Positions 15,693-25,453 of a stretch of 64,000 bases of DNA are shown here, piece by piece. A program made the translations under genes and the position numbers. Source of the DNA: Turnera subulata. Lineage: Eukaryota; Streptophyta; Magnoliopsida; Malpighiales; Passifloraceae. Where the stretch lies: positions 1-64,000 of the forward strand of contig JAKUCV010002163.1 in the NCBI GenBank assembly GCA_028386065.3. Reading direction: 5' to 3'. The notes below the pieces were generated by a model. That model was not told the origin of the DNA. It made no database searches and worked only from the letters and a program-made list of their open reading frames with translations. The stretch's first letter is position 1. Each line of letters begins with the position of its first letter.

Positions 15693-18600
15693 TGAAGTGC
15701 CCCGACCCGTATTTACCGTACACAGTAAACACGTGCCGGAACTGTGACGACCCAACCCAACATGACTCAACATACAGTGTGTACAACAACAACTCGGCCC
15801 CAACGGCCCAAAATAACAAACATCAATAATAATAAATCCGGCCCAATGGCCCAACAACAATAATAATATGCACAGCGGAAGACTTTAACTCACATAAACA
15901 CTGTAAGCAACAACAATATGGCCNGCCCCGACCCGTATTTACCGTACACAGTAAACACGTGCCGGAACTGTGACGACCCAACCCAACATGACTCAACATA
16001 CAGTGTGTACAACAACAACTCGGCCCCAACGGCCCAAAATAACAAACATCAATAATAATAAATCCGGCCCAATGGCCCAACAACAATAATAATATGCACA
16101 GCGGAAGACTTTAACTCACATAAACACTGTAAGCAACAACAATATGGCCCTACGGCCCAACGACAAAATAAACAGCACAGCGGAAGACTTAACGACTCAT
16201 AATGACTCTGTATGCAACCCATGATGCAAATAATGGATCCGAGTCCTGTCCAAGGGATAACGCCGCAGCCTGTCTGGAATGCAATATACCTGAACCACAA
16301 ATAACTCAACCTACGGGATGAAAGCCCGCAGGTGAGGGGTGAGTCCGAAGTGCCCACCGGGTAAACCCATAAGCAAATATACATATACATACACCGTAAC
16401 TATTCCAAGTCACGACACAATAATTAACCAAGGTTCTCACGAACCTTGAATACACACTGCTAGACACACTATTCCAATTTTATTATCAGGGCCCCTATCA
16501 CAAGTTAAATGATGGCCGTCGCCTAGTAGTCAAGCTAGCTAGCCCGTGGACCCCGCCCTGGTACCTCCACGTAAAACTGGCACAGACAGGGAGCAAACCC
16601 CAAGCACACTCTCCCCCAGCACCTAAAAATAATAATCGGTACAGACAGGGAGCAGACCCCAAGCACACTCTACCCCAGCACCATAAATCAGACTACCATC
16701 TGGCTGTTCCAACATTTAACTGTGACTCACTAGATGTCTAAGTGTATTCAATTTTATTATTTCCCTTTTCCTCGACTAGTTTCTACATCTCTATCATCCA
16801 ACCATTATCTCATTATCCCGAGCAGGCTCGCAGCCTCTCCGCTCGTCTGGATAATACAATCTTATCTCAACTGTTATCATACTAGTACCCTCGGTACTCA
16901 ACTAACACATTTCTAACAGTCAACGACAGCAATAATCTTACTTGTGTCCACAATACCAACATCACCAATAATTTCAACAGCAACAATAATTCCAACAATA
17001 TCAACGACAACAATTATCAACTTAATTCATCACACAACAAACCAAACACAGCCACGAGTTTTATATCATCAATTGTCACACATATAGCAACCAGCAGCAA
17101 CTTGATATCACGGAATGTATATAAATATTTACTTAACCTCACCTTAGCCGATTATCAAATACGGAATCCTCAACAGGTTCCCAAGCCGGTTCCACAGGAT
17201 CTGCTCGATATCGACTCCTATATAACAAATAACAAATGCACACATAAGATGCACATAATAGGGATGCTATGATGCCAATACTACGAATTAATCCCATCCC
17301 GATTCATTTCCGCTATTATTATCATTTACTGAAAATATTTTACCGTACGTATATCCGAATATAATTTCGGTACCATACTTTAATTCAAACTCTTTTTAAA
17401 ATATATTTTCATAAAATAATTATAATTTCCCAAAATAATAATTACTATAATTTTCCTAGAATTTATAATATATATATTTTCCATAATATTTCCATAAAAA
17501 TTATTATACTTTCCAAATATAGTTTCCAATTATTATTTTCTTTAGAAAACTCCATTTCCAGAAAATATAACCATATAACTTATTTTTCCGATAACAAATA
17601 CGAATTTATTAATATACATATATATATTTTCTAAAGACAAAATACATTTCCATGCCATTATATATTAACATAATAATTTATTTATTTGGACTATTATTTG
17701 CGTATACTACATATATAATTCTGAAATATTTCCTTAATTTAATTTTCAAAACATATTTCCCAGAATTTATTTTTATTACTTATTATTATTATTTATTATT
17801 TTTAATTTCCGGACTGGGCCAAATAGTGGCAGCCCAGACATCCAAAATCTAACCACACTAGCCCACTACCCTAAGCCCGATAGCCACAGCCCAAACTCGT
17901 AGGCCCAACGCATCAACCTAAACCCAACTAACACAACCCAACCCAACCATTAAACCAGCCCAACACTAACATCCTAATCTAAGCCCAACTTCATAAGAAA
18001 CCTAAACTACAACCAACAAAACCCAAGCCCATGCATGTCTACAGCCCATGCATGTGTCTTCTTCAACCTTGGTGCACTGTGCTCACCTTTGTGGGTGGTG
18101 CAGCGTGAGCCGCGGACGGACGAGCAGCGTTAGGCGCGGGCGGAAGCACGGTGGCACGGGAGCAGGGCGGCGGATGGTCACCAACGGCGAGGAGGTGACG
18201 AACTCGGCGGCGGTCGTGGCGGCAGTGCAGGTGGAGGAGCCTCGACTTGGATGTCGCGCGTGAGGTGGACGTCGAGCGAGGAAGGCAGGAAGGAGAGGAG
18301 GAAGGGTGGCTTCGTAGGGTCGTTGCTCCAAGGTCGACGGCGCGTGCGAGAGGAGACGAAAGGAGCAAAGAGGAGGTGGCGTTGCTGGCGGCGAGAGGTG
18401 AGCTTGCTCGGGTCGGTGGTGGCGGTTGGCGTGGAGGTGGCGAGCTCGTCGGACTGGGAAGTTTCAGGGCGGCGGTCGCGGGTTGCAGGAGGAGGAAAGA
18501 AGGATAGAGAAGGTGCCGGTGGTGCAGGTCACGGCGGTTGGTGGATGATGGCCGGAGAAGGAGAAGAGGTGGAAGGGGTCGTGGCAAGGGTGGTGGTGGT

Positions 18601-19251
18601 CTCGGCTTCTTGTGGACGGGCGGAAGGGAGGAGGAGTTGGAGAGAAAAAAAAAGAAAAGAAAAGAAAGAAAAGAAAAGAAGAGAAAGGAAAAGAAATGGG
18701 TTTCGGTGGGTGTGTGTTGTTTTCGTGTTTGTGTTTATGGGTTCCTTGCTGTGTGTTTAATTCTTTTGCAGGGGAAAGGCAGGGAAATGGCTTCAACGAG
18801 CAAGGAAAAGAACGAGGTGCACGGCAGCACTTCACAAGTCTCACAGGAAGACTTCACGAGCGAGCTTCACGGTTCACGGGAGAGGCAACAAAAACTCACG
18901 CGAGAACAGGAAGGAAGAAAAGACGAAAAAGGAAAGAAAAGAGAAAGGAAAAGAAAAGAAGAAAAGGAAGGGAACAGGGGCATAGTCGTAATTTTCCGTC
19001 CCGAGTCCAAAAATATAACTTGGGCACGGAAAATCCGATTAATTCTCCTGAGCATCGTCCAACTCTCGGAACTGAAAACCGAGACTCGGTTAGTTAGAAA
19101 GATATTCCCGATGCGGGAATACTCTCGGTTTCGAAAAACGACTCCCGATTTACCTTGAATTAATTACCCAAGATTAATTCATTCGGTAAATCACTGTATA
19201 ACAACTTTAACAGTCCCGGTAAAAATCCAAATTTTTACCTGGGCTGTTACA
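15693..19251 (-). repeat. 3' LTR of element A (contains an assembly duplication)
   Basis: Length is 3559 as given, or 3333 after removing the 226-bp artefact at 15699-15924, matching the 3338-bp partner LTR. The end at 19218-19251 carries a hairpin (GGTAAAAAT-loop-ATTTTTACC). A GC-rich island lies at about 18080-18640 and an AG-rich tract follows it at about 18640-18700. Confidence 0.9.
15699..16149. other. Probable assembly artefact: 225-bp exact duplication across a single N
   Basis: 15699-15923 is repeated as 15925-16149 with a single N at 15924 between them. The partner LTR (22116 onward) has this segment only once. A lone N between exact repeats is typical of overlapping contig ends that were joined without merging. 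Confidence 0.9.
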
Positions 19252-19263
19252 TTCTACCCCCTT
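19252..19263 (-). other. Polypurine tract of element A
   Basis: Minus-strand AAGGGGGTAGAA immediately before the 3' LTR start TGTAACAGCCC. Further upstream on the minus strand comes TTTCGGGGATGAAATTCTTT, parallel to TTTCGAGGACGAAATTTT before the 3' LTR of chromovirus E. Confidence 0.85.
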
Positions 19264-19289
19264 AAAAAGAATTTCATCCCCGAAATTCC

Positions 19290-20008
19290 GTCTTATCCGT
19301 GGGTCCTACCACGATAAGCTTCTGGCACACTCTGCCAGGTGCCCAAACTCAACATGAGATACCGCTTATACCCTTAAGCGACATCTCATCCGCTTATAAA
19401 TACCAAACCTCATGACTGGCATACTCACACACAGTCATGGACTCTCCACTGAGATCAAGGACAACTTCCGATTCCGAGAACAACAGCTCCATCGGCGGCA
19501 AAGCTTTCCCGACAAGCTCCGATGATGAACCTCCAAAGAAGCGGTTCAAGACCAACATCGTCGATCTGGAGGAGCACATGGTGGTCTCCCCAAAGCGACG
19601 GAAGAAGCGTGCCGGCAAGAAAGCTGAGGACAAGAAGGGCAAGGCGGTNGTCTTATCCGTGGGTCCTACCACGATAAGCTTCTGGCACACTCTGCCAGGT
19701 GCCCAAACTCAACATGAGATACCGCTTATACCCTTAAGCGACATCTCATCCGCTTATAAATACCAAACCTCATGACTGGCATACTCACACACAGTCATGG
19801 ACTCTCCACTGAGATCAAGGACAACTTCCGATTCCGAGAACAACAGCTCCATCGGCGGCAAAGCTTTCCCGACAAGCTCCGATGATGAACCTCCAAAGAA
19901 GCGGTTCAAGACCAACATCGTCGATCTGGAGGAGCACATGGTGGTCTCCCCAAAGCGACGGAAGAAGCGTGCCGGCAAGAAAGCTGAGGACAAGAAGGGC
20001 AAGGCGGT
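19290..20008. other. Probable assembly artefact: 359-bp exact duplication across a single N
   Basis: 19290-19648 is repeated exactly as 19650-20008, with N at 19649. The first copy holds a truncated duplicate of the antisense gene (ATG at 19437) ending at the N. Elements C and D have this segment once only. Confidence 0.9.
19755..19762 (+). promoter_or_regulatory. TATA box of antisense gene alpha, element A
   Basis: TATAAATA in the context CTTATAAATACCAAACCTCA. Its first T is 42 nt before the ATG at 19797. Elements C and D have TATATAAA and TATAAAAA at the same spacing, followed by the same ACC.AACCTCA. A further conserved hairpin-like motif (CGCTTATACCCTTAAGCG, 19723-19740) lies just upstream. 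Confidence 0.75.
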
Positions 20009-20174
20009 AGCTGAAAGCAGCACACCGCAGCAGAAGTTGACGCAACTGAACGTCTCCCTGAGGAAGATCAGCTCGGCGGTGGCACAAATTGAACTGGCGT
20101 GCGCGGAGCTGTTCCCTCACCTGAGGAACGTCCAGCAATTTGTAAAGGACTTAGAGAAGCAAGTATCTCAGTAG
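19797..20174 (+). CDS. Antisense gene alpha of element A: basic coiled-coil-like protein, 125 aa
   Basis: Function unknown. The protein has an acidic/serine-rich start (MDSPLRSRTTSDSE), two basic patches resembling nuclear localisation signals (PPKKRFK at 32-38; KRRKKRAGKK at 53-62) and a heptad-like hydrophobic C-terminus (about 81-123, LNVSLRKISSAVAQIEL) likely to form a coiled coil. About 94 of 125 residues match the copy in element C without gaps, by eye; the element D copy is more distant, with codon-sized indels. It is antisense to the retroelement, starts about 185 bp from the PPT, and has its own TATA box. AATAAA-like signals follow the stop at about 20200-20215. Extra antisense ORFs near the 3' LTR are known in some plant Ty3/gypsy elements (for example Grande), but I do not recognise this protein. 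Confidence 0.8.
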   Translation: MDSPLRSRTTSDSENNSSIGGKAFPTSSDDEPPKKRFKTNIVDLEEHMVVSPKRRKKRAGKKAEDKKGKAVAESSTPQQKLTQLNVSLRKISSAVAQIELACAELFPHLRNVQQFVKDLEKQVSQ

Positions 20175-21095
20175 AGTACTTCTTCTCCGATGTAAAACTA
20201 TATTATGAATAAATAAAATAAGTTTCCTTTTGAATAAAAAATTCTTATATTATGAATTCTCTTGTTATGATGTGAAAAATCATATTTATCTAAAAACAAA
20301 GTATTTAAAACATAACAAGACCGTCATGAATGAAAATAAAATTGAACATATGATGTTAAAAACAAGACCGATAAAACGTATTATAACCAACATAAAGAAA
20401 TTAAAAATAAAACAAAACTCGTTTAACAAAATCAAAACAAAAAGAAATTAAAACAAGATATGTTCCCATGCTCGGCGCTCTAGTTCGGTCGTGTCCATTC
20501 TCAATCCTGAGAAACGTGACACGTACAGTTAACGGTGACGTCGGTTAACCTCGTGAAGAAGACATCCGTTAACCGGCAAGGCGATGATCACGGGAACGTC
20601 CTGTGTCCGACGAAAGACACGTTACCCACTTGTTCAAAATTCCGCATAAGCCAAAACGTCTGTCAAGGCTCGTATCTCTCCACGATGTCCGAATAGCTGT
20701 GAGCTTGTCGCACATGCACTCTACTCGAGATACGGTCCCATCTGTCTGGCCTCAACGGTCACGGATGCATGTGATAAAAGATGCAGGAAAAGTGTAGTAA
20801 GACCATGAAAACAAAAGACAAGGTAGCCAGAGCGAAGGAAATCATAAGAGGGAAAAAGGCTGAAAAACTCTGGCATGGGTCCAAAAATCGCGTAAAGCAA
20901 CAAAACATTAAATACAACAACGGTAAAATTCAAAAAGCAAATCTTGAAAATCGGAAACAATAAACACGCTCCCCATAGGTGTATAAAAGAAGGAGCGGTG
21001 ATGTGTAAATTATCAAAAGCATTAAAGCAACAAAACCATTCTGAGAAACAAAAACGCAACGCTCCAAAAATAGAATCCCACACGTTCCAATCACG
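20175..21095. other. Region between antisense genes alpha and beta, with a block conserved in element D
   Basis: 20470-20790 aligns by eye with 52885-53195 of element D, including CGCTCTAG.TCGGTC, CACATGCACTCTACTCGAG and CGGTCACGGATGCATGTGAT. The first motif also survives in element C at about 46055-46075. No reading frame is shared over the whole block, so it may be a regulatory or replication sequence, or a relic of coding sequence. Confidence 0.5.
20982..20989 (+). promoter_or_regulatory. Likely TATA box of antisense gene beta, element A
   Basis: TATAAAAG in the context TAGGTGTATAAAAGAAGG, 114 nt before the ATG of the 227-aa gene. Element D has the matching context TAGGTGGGGTATAAACTTTG at about 53443-53462. 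Confidence 0.6.
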
Positions 21096-21779
21096 ATGCC
21101 TGCTCCATCTTCAGTCTTCTTCGTCGAAGGTGCCAATCTCGGCAGAAGGAATCGTCTAGCCTACAGCATGGTCAACGAACGTGCTGAAGAGCTACCGAAC
21201 GAGCTCGGCAGGATGCCACGACTGGTCTTTTTTGACGAGCTCTACTCCTCAAGATTCTTCGTCACTCCCATGGAAGAGGTGTTCTTCCTGGAGGACCATG
21301 GGACACTGAGGACTTCATACTACGGCTCAGCAAACTCCGTGATGTTCTTCATCTCGGATAGGCTTCAAGAGTTCAACCTGGAGTCCACTTGCCAGACTGT
21401 GGAGCAAGGCGCTTACTACCAGCTCTCAATGACAGCCCAGAGCATACCCAGAATGACTCAGCTACCTCCAACCTGGCCAAAGGTACGGTTACTGGTGTGG
21501 AACTGCAGAGGAGTGGCAAGACGTGCACAAAAGTTCTCACGCACCCTAAGGGACTTGAAGAACCAGTATAAACCGAACATGGTTCTTCTGACGGAGACGC
21601 AGTGGCAACCACGAGACGATCACGGTCTGATTCCACTCCGATTCCCTCAAGCTAACCGGTTCGAGATTCCTGGCCAGCGCGACAGAGGCGGCATATGGTT
21701 CTCTTGGAGCGATAGAGTGACGGTCAACGTCAACAGCGACGCAAACAGCTTCCGTGTCAACGTCGTTGCAAACCGTTAA
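21096..21779 (+). CDS. Antisense gene beta of element A: protein with N-terminal half of an endonuclease (EEP) fold, 227 aa
   Basis: Residues 1-127 match nothing I recognise. From about 129 the protein reads like the start of a LINE-type apurinic endonuclease (exonuclease-endonuclease-phosphatase fold): VRLLVWNCRG (N136 at the usual first metal-ligand position), a helix with LRDLKNQYKPNMVLLTETQ (E167 at the catalytic Glu position) and GGIWFSW at 198-204. The frame then stops after VNVVANR, so the later catalytic Tyr, Asp and His motifs of a full EEP domain are missing. It may be a captured LINE fragment rather than an active nuclease. It lies on the same strand as gene alpha, antisense to the element, close to the PBS and 5' LTR. 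Element C has lost the region, and in element D chromovirus E is inserted before it. Confidence 0.7.
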   Translation: MPAPSSVFFVEGANLGRRNRLAYSMVNERAEELPNELGRMPRLVFFDELYSSRFFVTPMEEVFFLEDHGTLRTSYYGSANSVMFFISDRLQEFNLESTCQTVEQGAYYQLSMTAQSIPRMTQLPPTWPKVRLLVWNCRGVARRAQKFSRTLRDLKNQYKPNMVLLTETQWQPRDDHGLIPLRFPQANRFEIPGQRDRGGIWFSWSDRVTVNVNSDANSFRVNVVANR

Positions 21780-22100
21780 ATGTATTTTTATTTTTATATA
21801 ATATCAAAAATCCATGTATTATTTCCCCTTTTTATAAATTATCAATGTAATATTTCTATTTGAAATCAATATATTAATATTTTCCTTTGTATCCAAAGTA
21901 TCAGTATTATTAATAATATTTGCAATTTCGCTTATCTATGGCATCATTACCTCTTATGTGTATGTTCCGCGACAGCTGGCGTCCCTTGACTGGATCCATA
22001 ATGCACTAACTAAAATGATATAAAATAATAACAAATGGAGCGAACTATGCAAACAAGGACAACAAACACACAAAGGACTTCCCAACAAGACCTATCGCCC

Positions 22101-22112
22101 GCTCCGCTACCA
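22101..22112 (-). other. Primer-binding site of element A
   Basis: Minus-strand TGGTAGCGGAGC, three bases inside the 5' LTR end. Chromovirus E has TGGTAGCGGAG at the same place, and the Copia elements have TGGTAGCGGAGCC. The sequence is near the initiator-Met type (TGGTATCAGAGC) but with several mismatches, so the primer tRNA is not assigned. Confidence 0.75.
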
Positions 22113-22115
22113 AAA

Positions 22116-25100
22116 TGAAGCGCCCCGACCCGTATTTACAGTGCACAGTAAACACGTGCCGGAACTGTGACGACCCAACCCAACATGACTCAACATACAG
22201 TGTGTACAACAACAACTCGGCCCCAACGGCCCAAAATAACAAACATCAATAATAATAAATCCGGCCCAATGGCCCAACAACAATAATAATATGCACAACG
22301 GAAGACTTTAACTCACATAAACACTGTAAGCAACAACAATATGGCCCTACGGCCCAACGACAAAATAAACAGCACAGCGGAAGACTTAACGACTCACAAT
22401 GACTCTGTATGCAACCCATGATGCAACTAATGGATCCGAGTCCTGTCCAAGGGATAACGCCGCAGCCTGTCTGGAATGCAATATACCTGAACCACAAATA
22501 ACTCAACCTACGGGATGAAAGCCCGCAGGTGAGGGGTGAGTCCGAAGTGCCCACCGGGTAAACCCATAAGCAAATATACATATACATACACCGTAACTAT
22601 TCCAAGTCACAACACAACAATTAACCAAGGTTCTCACGAACCTTAAATACACACTGGTGATTCTAGACACGCTATTCCAATTTTATTATCAGGGCCCCTA
22701 TCACAAGTTAAATGATGGCCGTCGCCTGGTAGTCAAGCTAGCTAGCCCGTGGACCCCGCCCTGGTACCTCCACGTAAAACTGGCACAGACAGGGAGCAGG
22801 ACCAACCACTAACTCTCCCCCAGCGCCTAAAAATAATAATTGGTACAGACAGGGAGCAGACCCCAAGCACACTCTCCCCCAGCACCATAAATCAGACTAC
22901 CATCTGGCTGTTCCAACATTTAACTGTGACTCACTAGATGTCTAAGTGTATTCAATTTTATTATTTCCTTTTTCCTCGACTAGTTACTACATCTCTATCA
23001 TCCAACCATTATCTCATTATCCCGAGCAGGCTCGCAGCCTCTCCGCTCGTCTGGATAATAATCAATACCAAACTGTCATCACATAATAGTACCCCCGGTA
23101 CTCAACTCACACAATTCTACAGTCAACAACTACAATAATCTTACTTATATCCACAATCCCAACATCATCAATTATATCAACAGCAACAATAATTTCAACA
23201 ACATCAACGGCAACAATTATCAACATAATTCATCACACAACAAACCATACACAGCCACAAAGTATCATACCAGCAACATTGGACACAGTAAGCAAACAGC
23301 AACTTGATATCACGGGATGTAAATAAATATTTACTTAACCTCACCTTAGCCGATTACTCAACTCCGGAAATAATGACCGGTCCGACACCGGCTCCTCGGG
23401 AAACTGCCCGATATCCGAACCTATACAACAAAACCACATATATTCACATAAATGCACATAAGAGTATGTCATGATGCCAATTTACGAAATAAACCCATCC
23501 CGGTTACTCATCTTTTATTATTATCCTTTACCGAAAATAATTAACCGTACGTATTTCCGAATATAATTTCGGTACCATACTTTAATTAAAACCCTTTTCA
23601 AAATCTATTTCCATAAAATAATTATAATTCTCAAAATAATAATTACTATAATTTCCTTGGAATTTATAATATATATATTTTCCATAATATTTCCATAAAA
23701 ATTATTATACTTTCCAAATATAGTTTCCAATTATTATTTTCTTTAGAAAACTCCATTTCCAGAAAATATAACCATATAACTTATTTTTCCGATAACAAAT
23801 ACGAATTTATTAATATACATATATATATTTTCTAAAGACAAAATACATTTCCATGCCATTATATATTAACATAATAATTTATTTATTTGGACTATTATTT
23901 GCGTATACTACATATATATTTCCGAAATATTTCCTTAATTTAATTTTCAAAACATATTTCCCAGATTTTATTTTTATTACTTATTATTATTATTTATTAT
24001 TTTTAATTTCCGGACAGGGCCAAATAGTGGCAGCCCAGACATCCAAAATCCAACCACACTAGCCCACTAGCCTAAGCCCGATAGCCACAGCCCAAACTCG
24101 TAGGCCCAACGCATCAACCTAAACCCAACTAACACAACCCAACCCAACCATCAAACCAGCCCAACACTAACATCCTAATCTAAGCCCAACTTCATAAGAA
24201 ACCTAAACTACAACCAACAAAACCCAAGCCCATGCATGTCTACAGCCCATGCATGTGTCTTCTTCAACCTTGGTGCACTGTGCTCACCTTGTGGGTGGTG
24301 CAGCGTGAGCCGCGGACGGACGAGCAGCGTTAGGCGCAGGCGGAAGCACGGTGGCACGGGAGCAGGGCGGCGGATGGTCACCAACGGCGAGGAGGTGACG
24401 AACTCGGCGGCGGTCGTGGCGGCAGTGCAGGTGGAGGAGCCTCGACTTGGATGTCGCGCGTGAGGTGGACGTCGAGCGAGGAAGGCAGGAAGGAGAGGAG
24501 GAAGGGTGGCTTCGTCGGGTCGTTGCTCCAAGGTCGACGGCGCGTGCGAGAGGAGACGAAAGGAGCAAAGAGGAGGTGGCGTTGCTGGCGGCGAGAGGTG
24601 AGCTTGCTCGGGTCGGTGGTGGCGGTTGGCGTGGAGGTGGCGAGCTCGTCGGACTGGGAAGTTGCAGGGCGGCGGTCGCGGGTTGCAGGAGGAGGAAGGA
24701 AGGATAGAGAAGGTGCCGGTGGTGCAGGTCACGGCGGTTGGTGGATGATGGCCGGAGAAGGAGAAGAGGTGGAAGGGGTCGCGGCAAGGGTGGTGGTGGT
24801 CTCGGCTTCTTGTGGACGGGCGGAAGGGAGGAGGAGTAGGAGAGAAAAAAAAAAAGAAAAGAAAAGAAAGAAAAGAAAAGAAGAGAAAGGAAAAGAAATG
24901 GGTTTCGGTGGGTGTGTGTTGTTTTCGTGTTTGTGGTTATGGGTTCCTTGCTGTGTGTTTAATTCTTTTGCAGGGGAAAGGCAGGGAAATGGCTTCAACG
25001 AGCAAGGAAAAGAACGAGGTGCATGGCAGCACTTCACAAGTCTCACAGGAAGACTTCACGAGCGAGCTTCACGGTTCACGGGAGAGGCGACAAAAACTCA

Positions 25101-25453
25101 CGCGAGAACAGGAAGGAAGAAAAGACGAAAAAGGAAAGAAAAGAGAAAGGAAAAGAAAAGAAGAAAAGGAAGGGAACAGGGGCATAGTCGTAATTTTCCG
25201 TCCCGTGTCCAAAAATATAACTTGGGCTCGGAAAATCTGATTAATTCTCCTGAGCATCGTCCAACTCTCGGAACTGAAAACCGAGACTCGGTTAGTTAGA
25301 AAGATATTCCCGATGCGGGAATACTCTCGGTTTCGAAAAACAACTCCCGATTTACCTTGAATTAATTACCCAAGATTAATTCATTCGGTAAATCACTGTA
25401 TAACAACTTTAACAGTCCCGGTAAAAATCCAAATTTTTACCTGGGCTGTTACA
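22116..25453 (-). repeat. 5' LTR of element A
   Basis: 3338 bp, nearly identical to 15693-19251 once the artefact is removed; a few substitutions and small indels were noticed (for example near 22800 and 23400). The TG..CA ends, GC-rich island (24290-24840) and terminal hairpins are conserved. High LTR similarity indicates a fairly recent insertion compared with the Copia and Mutator-like elements. Confidence 0.9.

Larger units (their letters stand above)
15693..25453 (-). mobile_element. Element A: non-autonomous long-LTR retrotransposon with antisense genes
   Basis: Two direct repeats, 15693-19251 and 22116-25453, begin TGAAG and end GTTACA on the plus strand. On the minus strand a PBS (TGGTAGCGGAGC, 22112-22101) follows the higher-coordinate LTR and a polypurine tract (AAGGGGGTAGAA) precedes the lower one, so the element runs on the minus strand. 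The 2.9-kb interior (about 2.5 kb after removing an assembly duplication) has no gag, protease, RT or integrase. It instead holds two plus-strand, hence antisense, genes. PBS and PPT surroundings (GACGAAATT..AAGG) resemble chromovirus E, suggesting that a Tekay-like element supplies proteins. Flanks read TAAGC and TATGC, a 4/5 target-site match. It interrupts the Mutator-like element. Confidence 0.88.

Noticed and set aside
18063..18587. Long Pro/Ser/Arg-rich minus-strand frame in the LTR (also 24284-24787) and matching plus-strand frames
   Set aside because: Frames exist on both strands of a GC-rich block with few possible stops, have low-complexity composition, and no conserved counterpart in the LTRs of C, D or the solo LTR.
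19437..19648. Second copy of antisense gene alpha
   Set aside because: It is an exact duplicate ending at a single N, best read as an assembly artefact.
22101..22112. tRNA gene or specific tRNA assignment at the primer-binding sites
   Set aside because: Only about 12 bases with mismatches to initiator Met type; too short to name the primer, and no tRNA cloverleaf is present.
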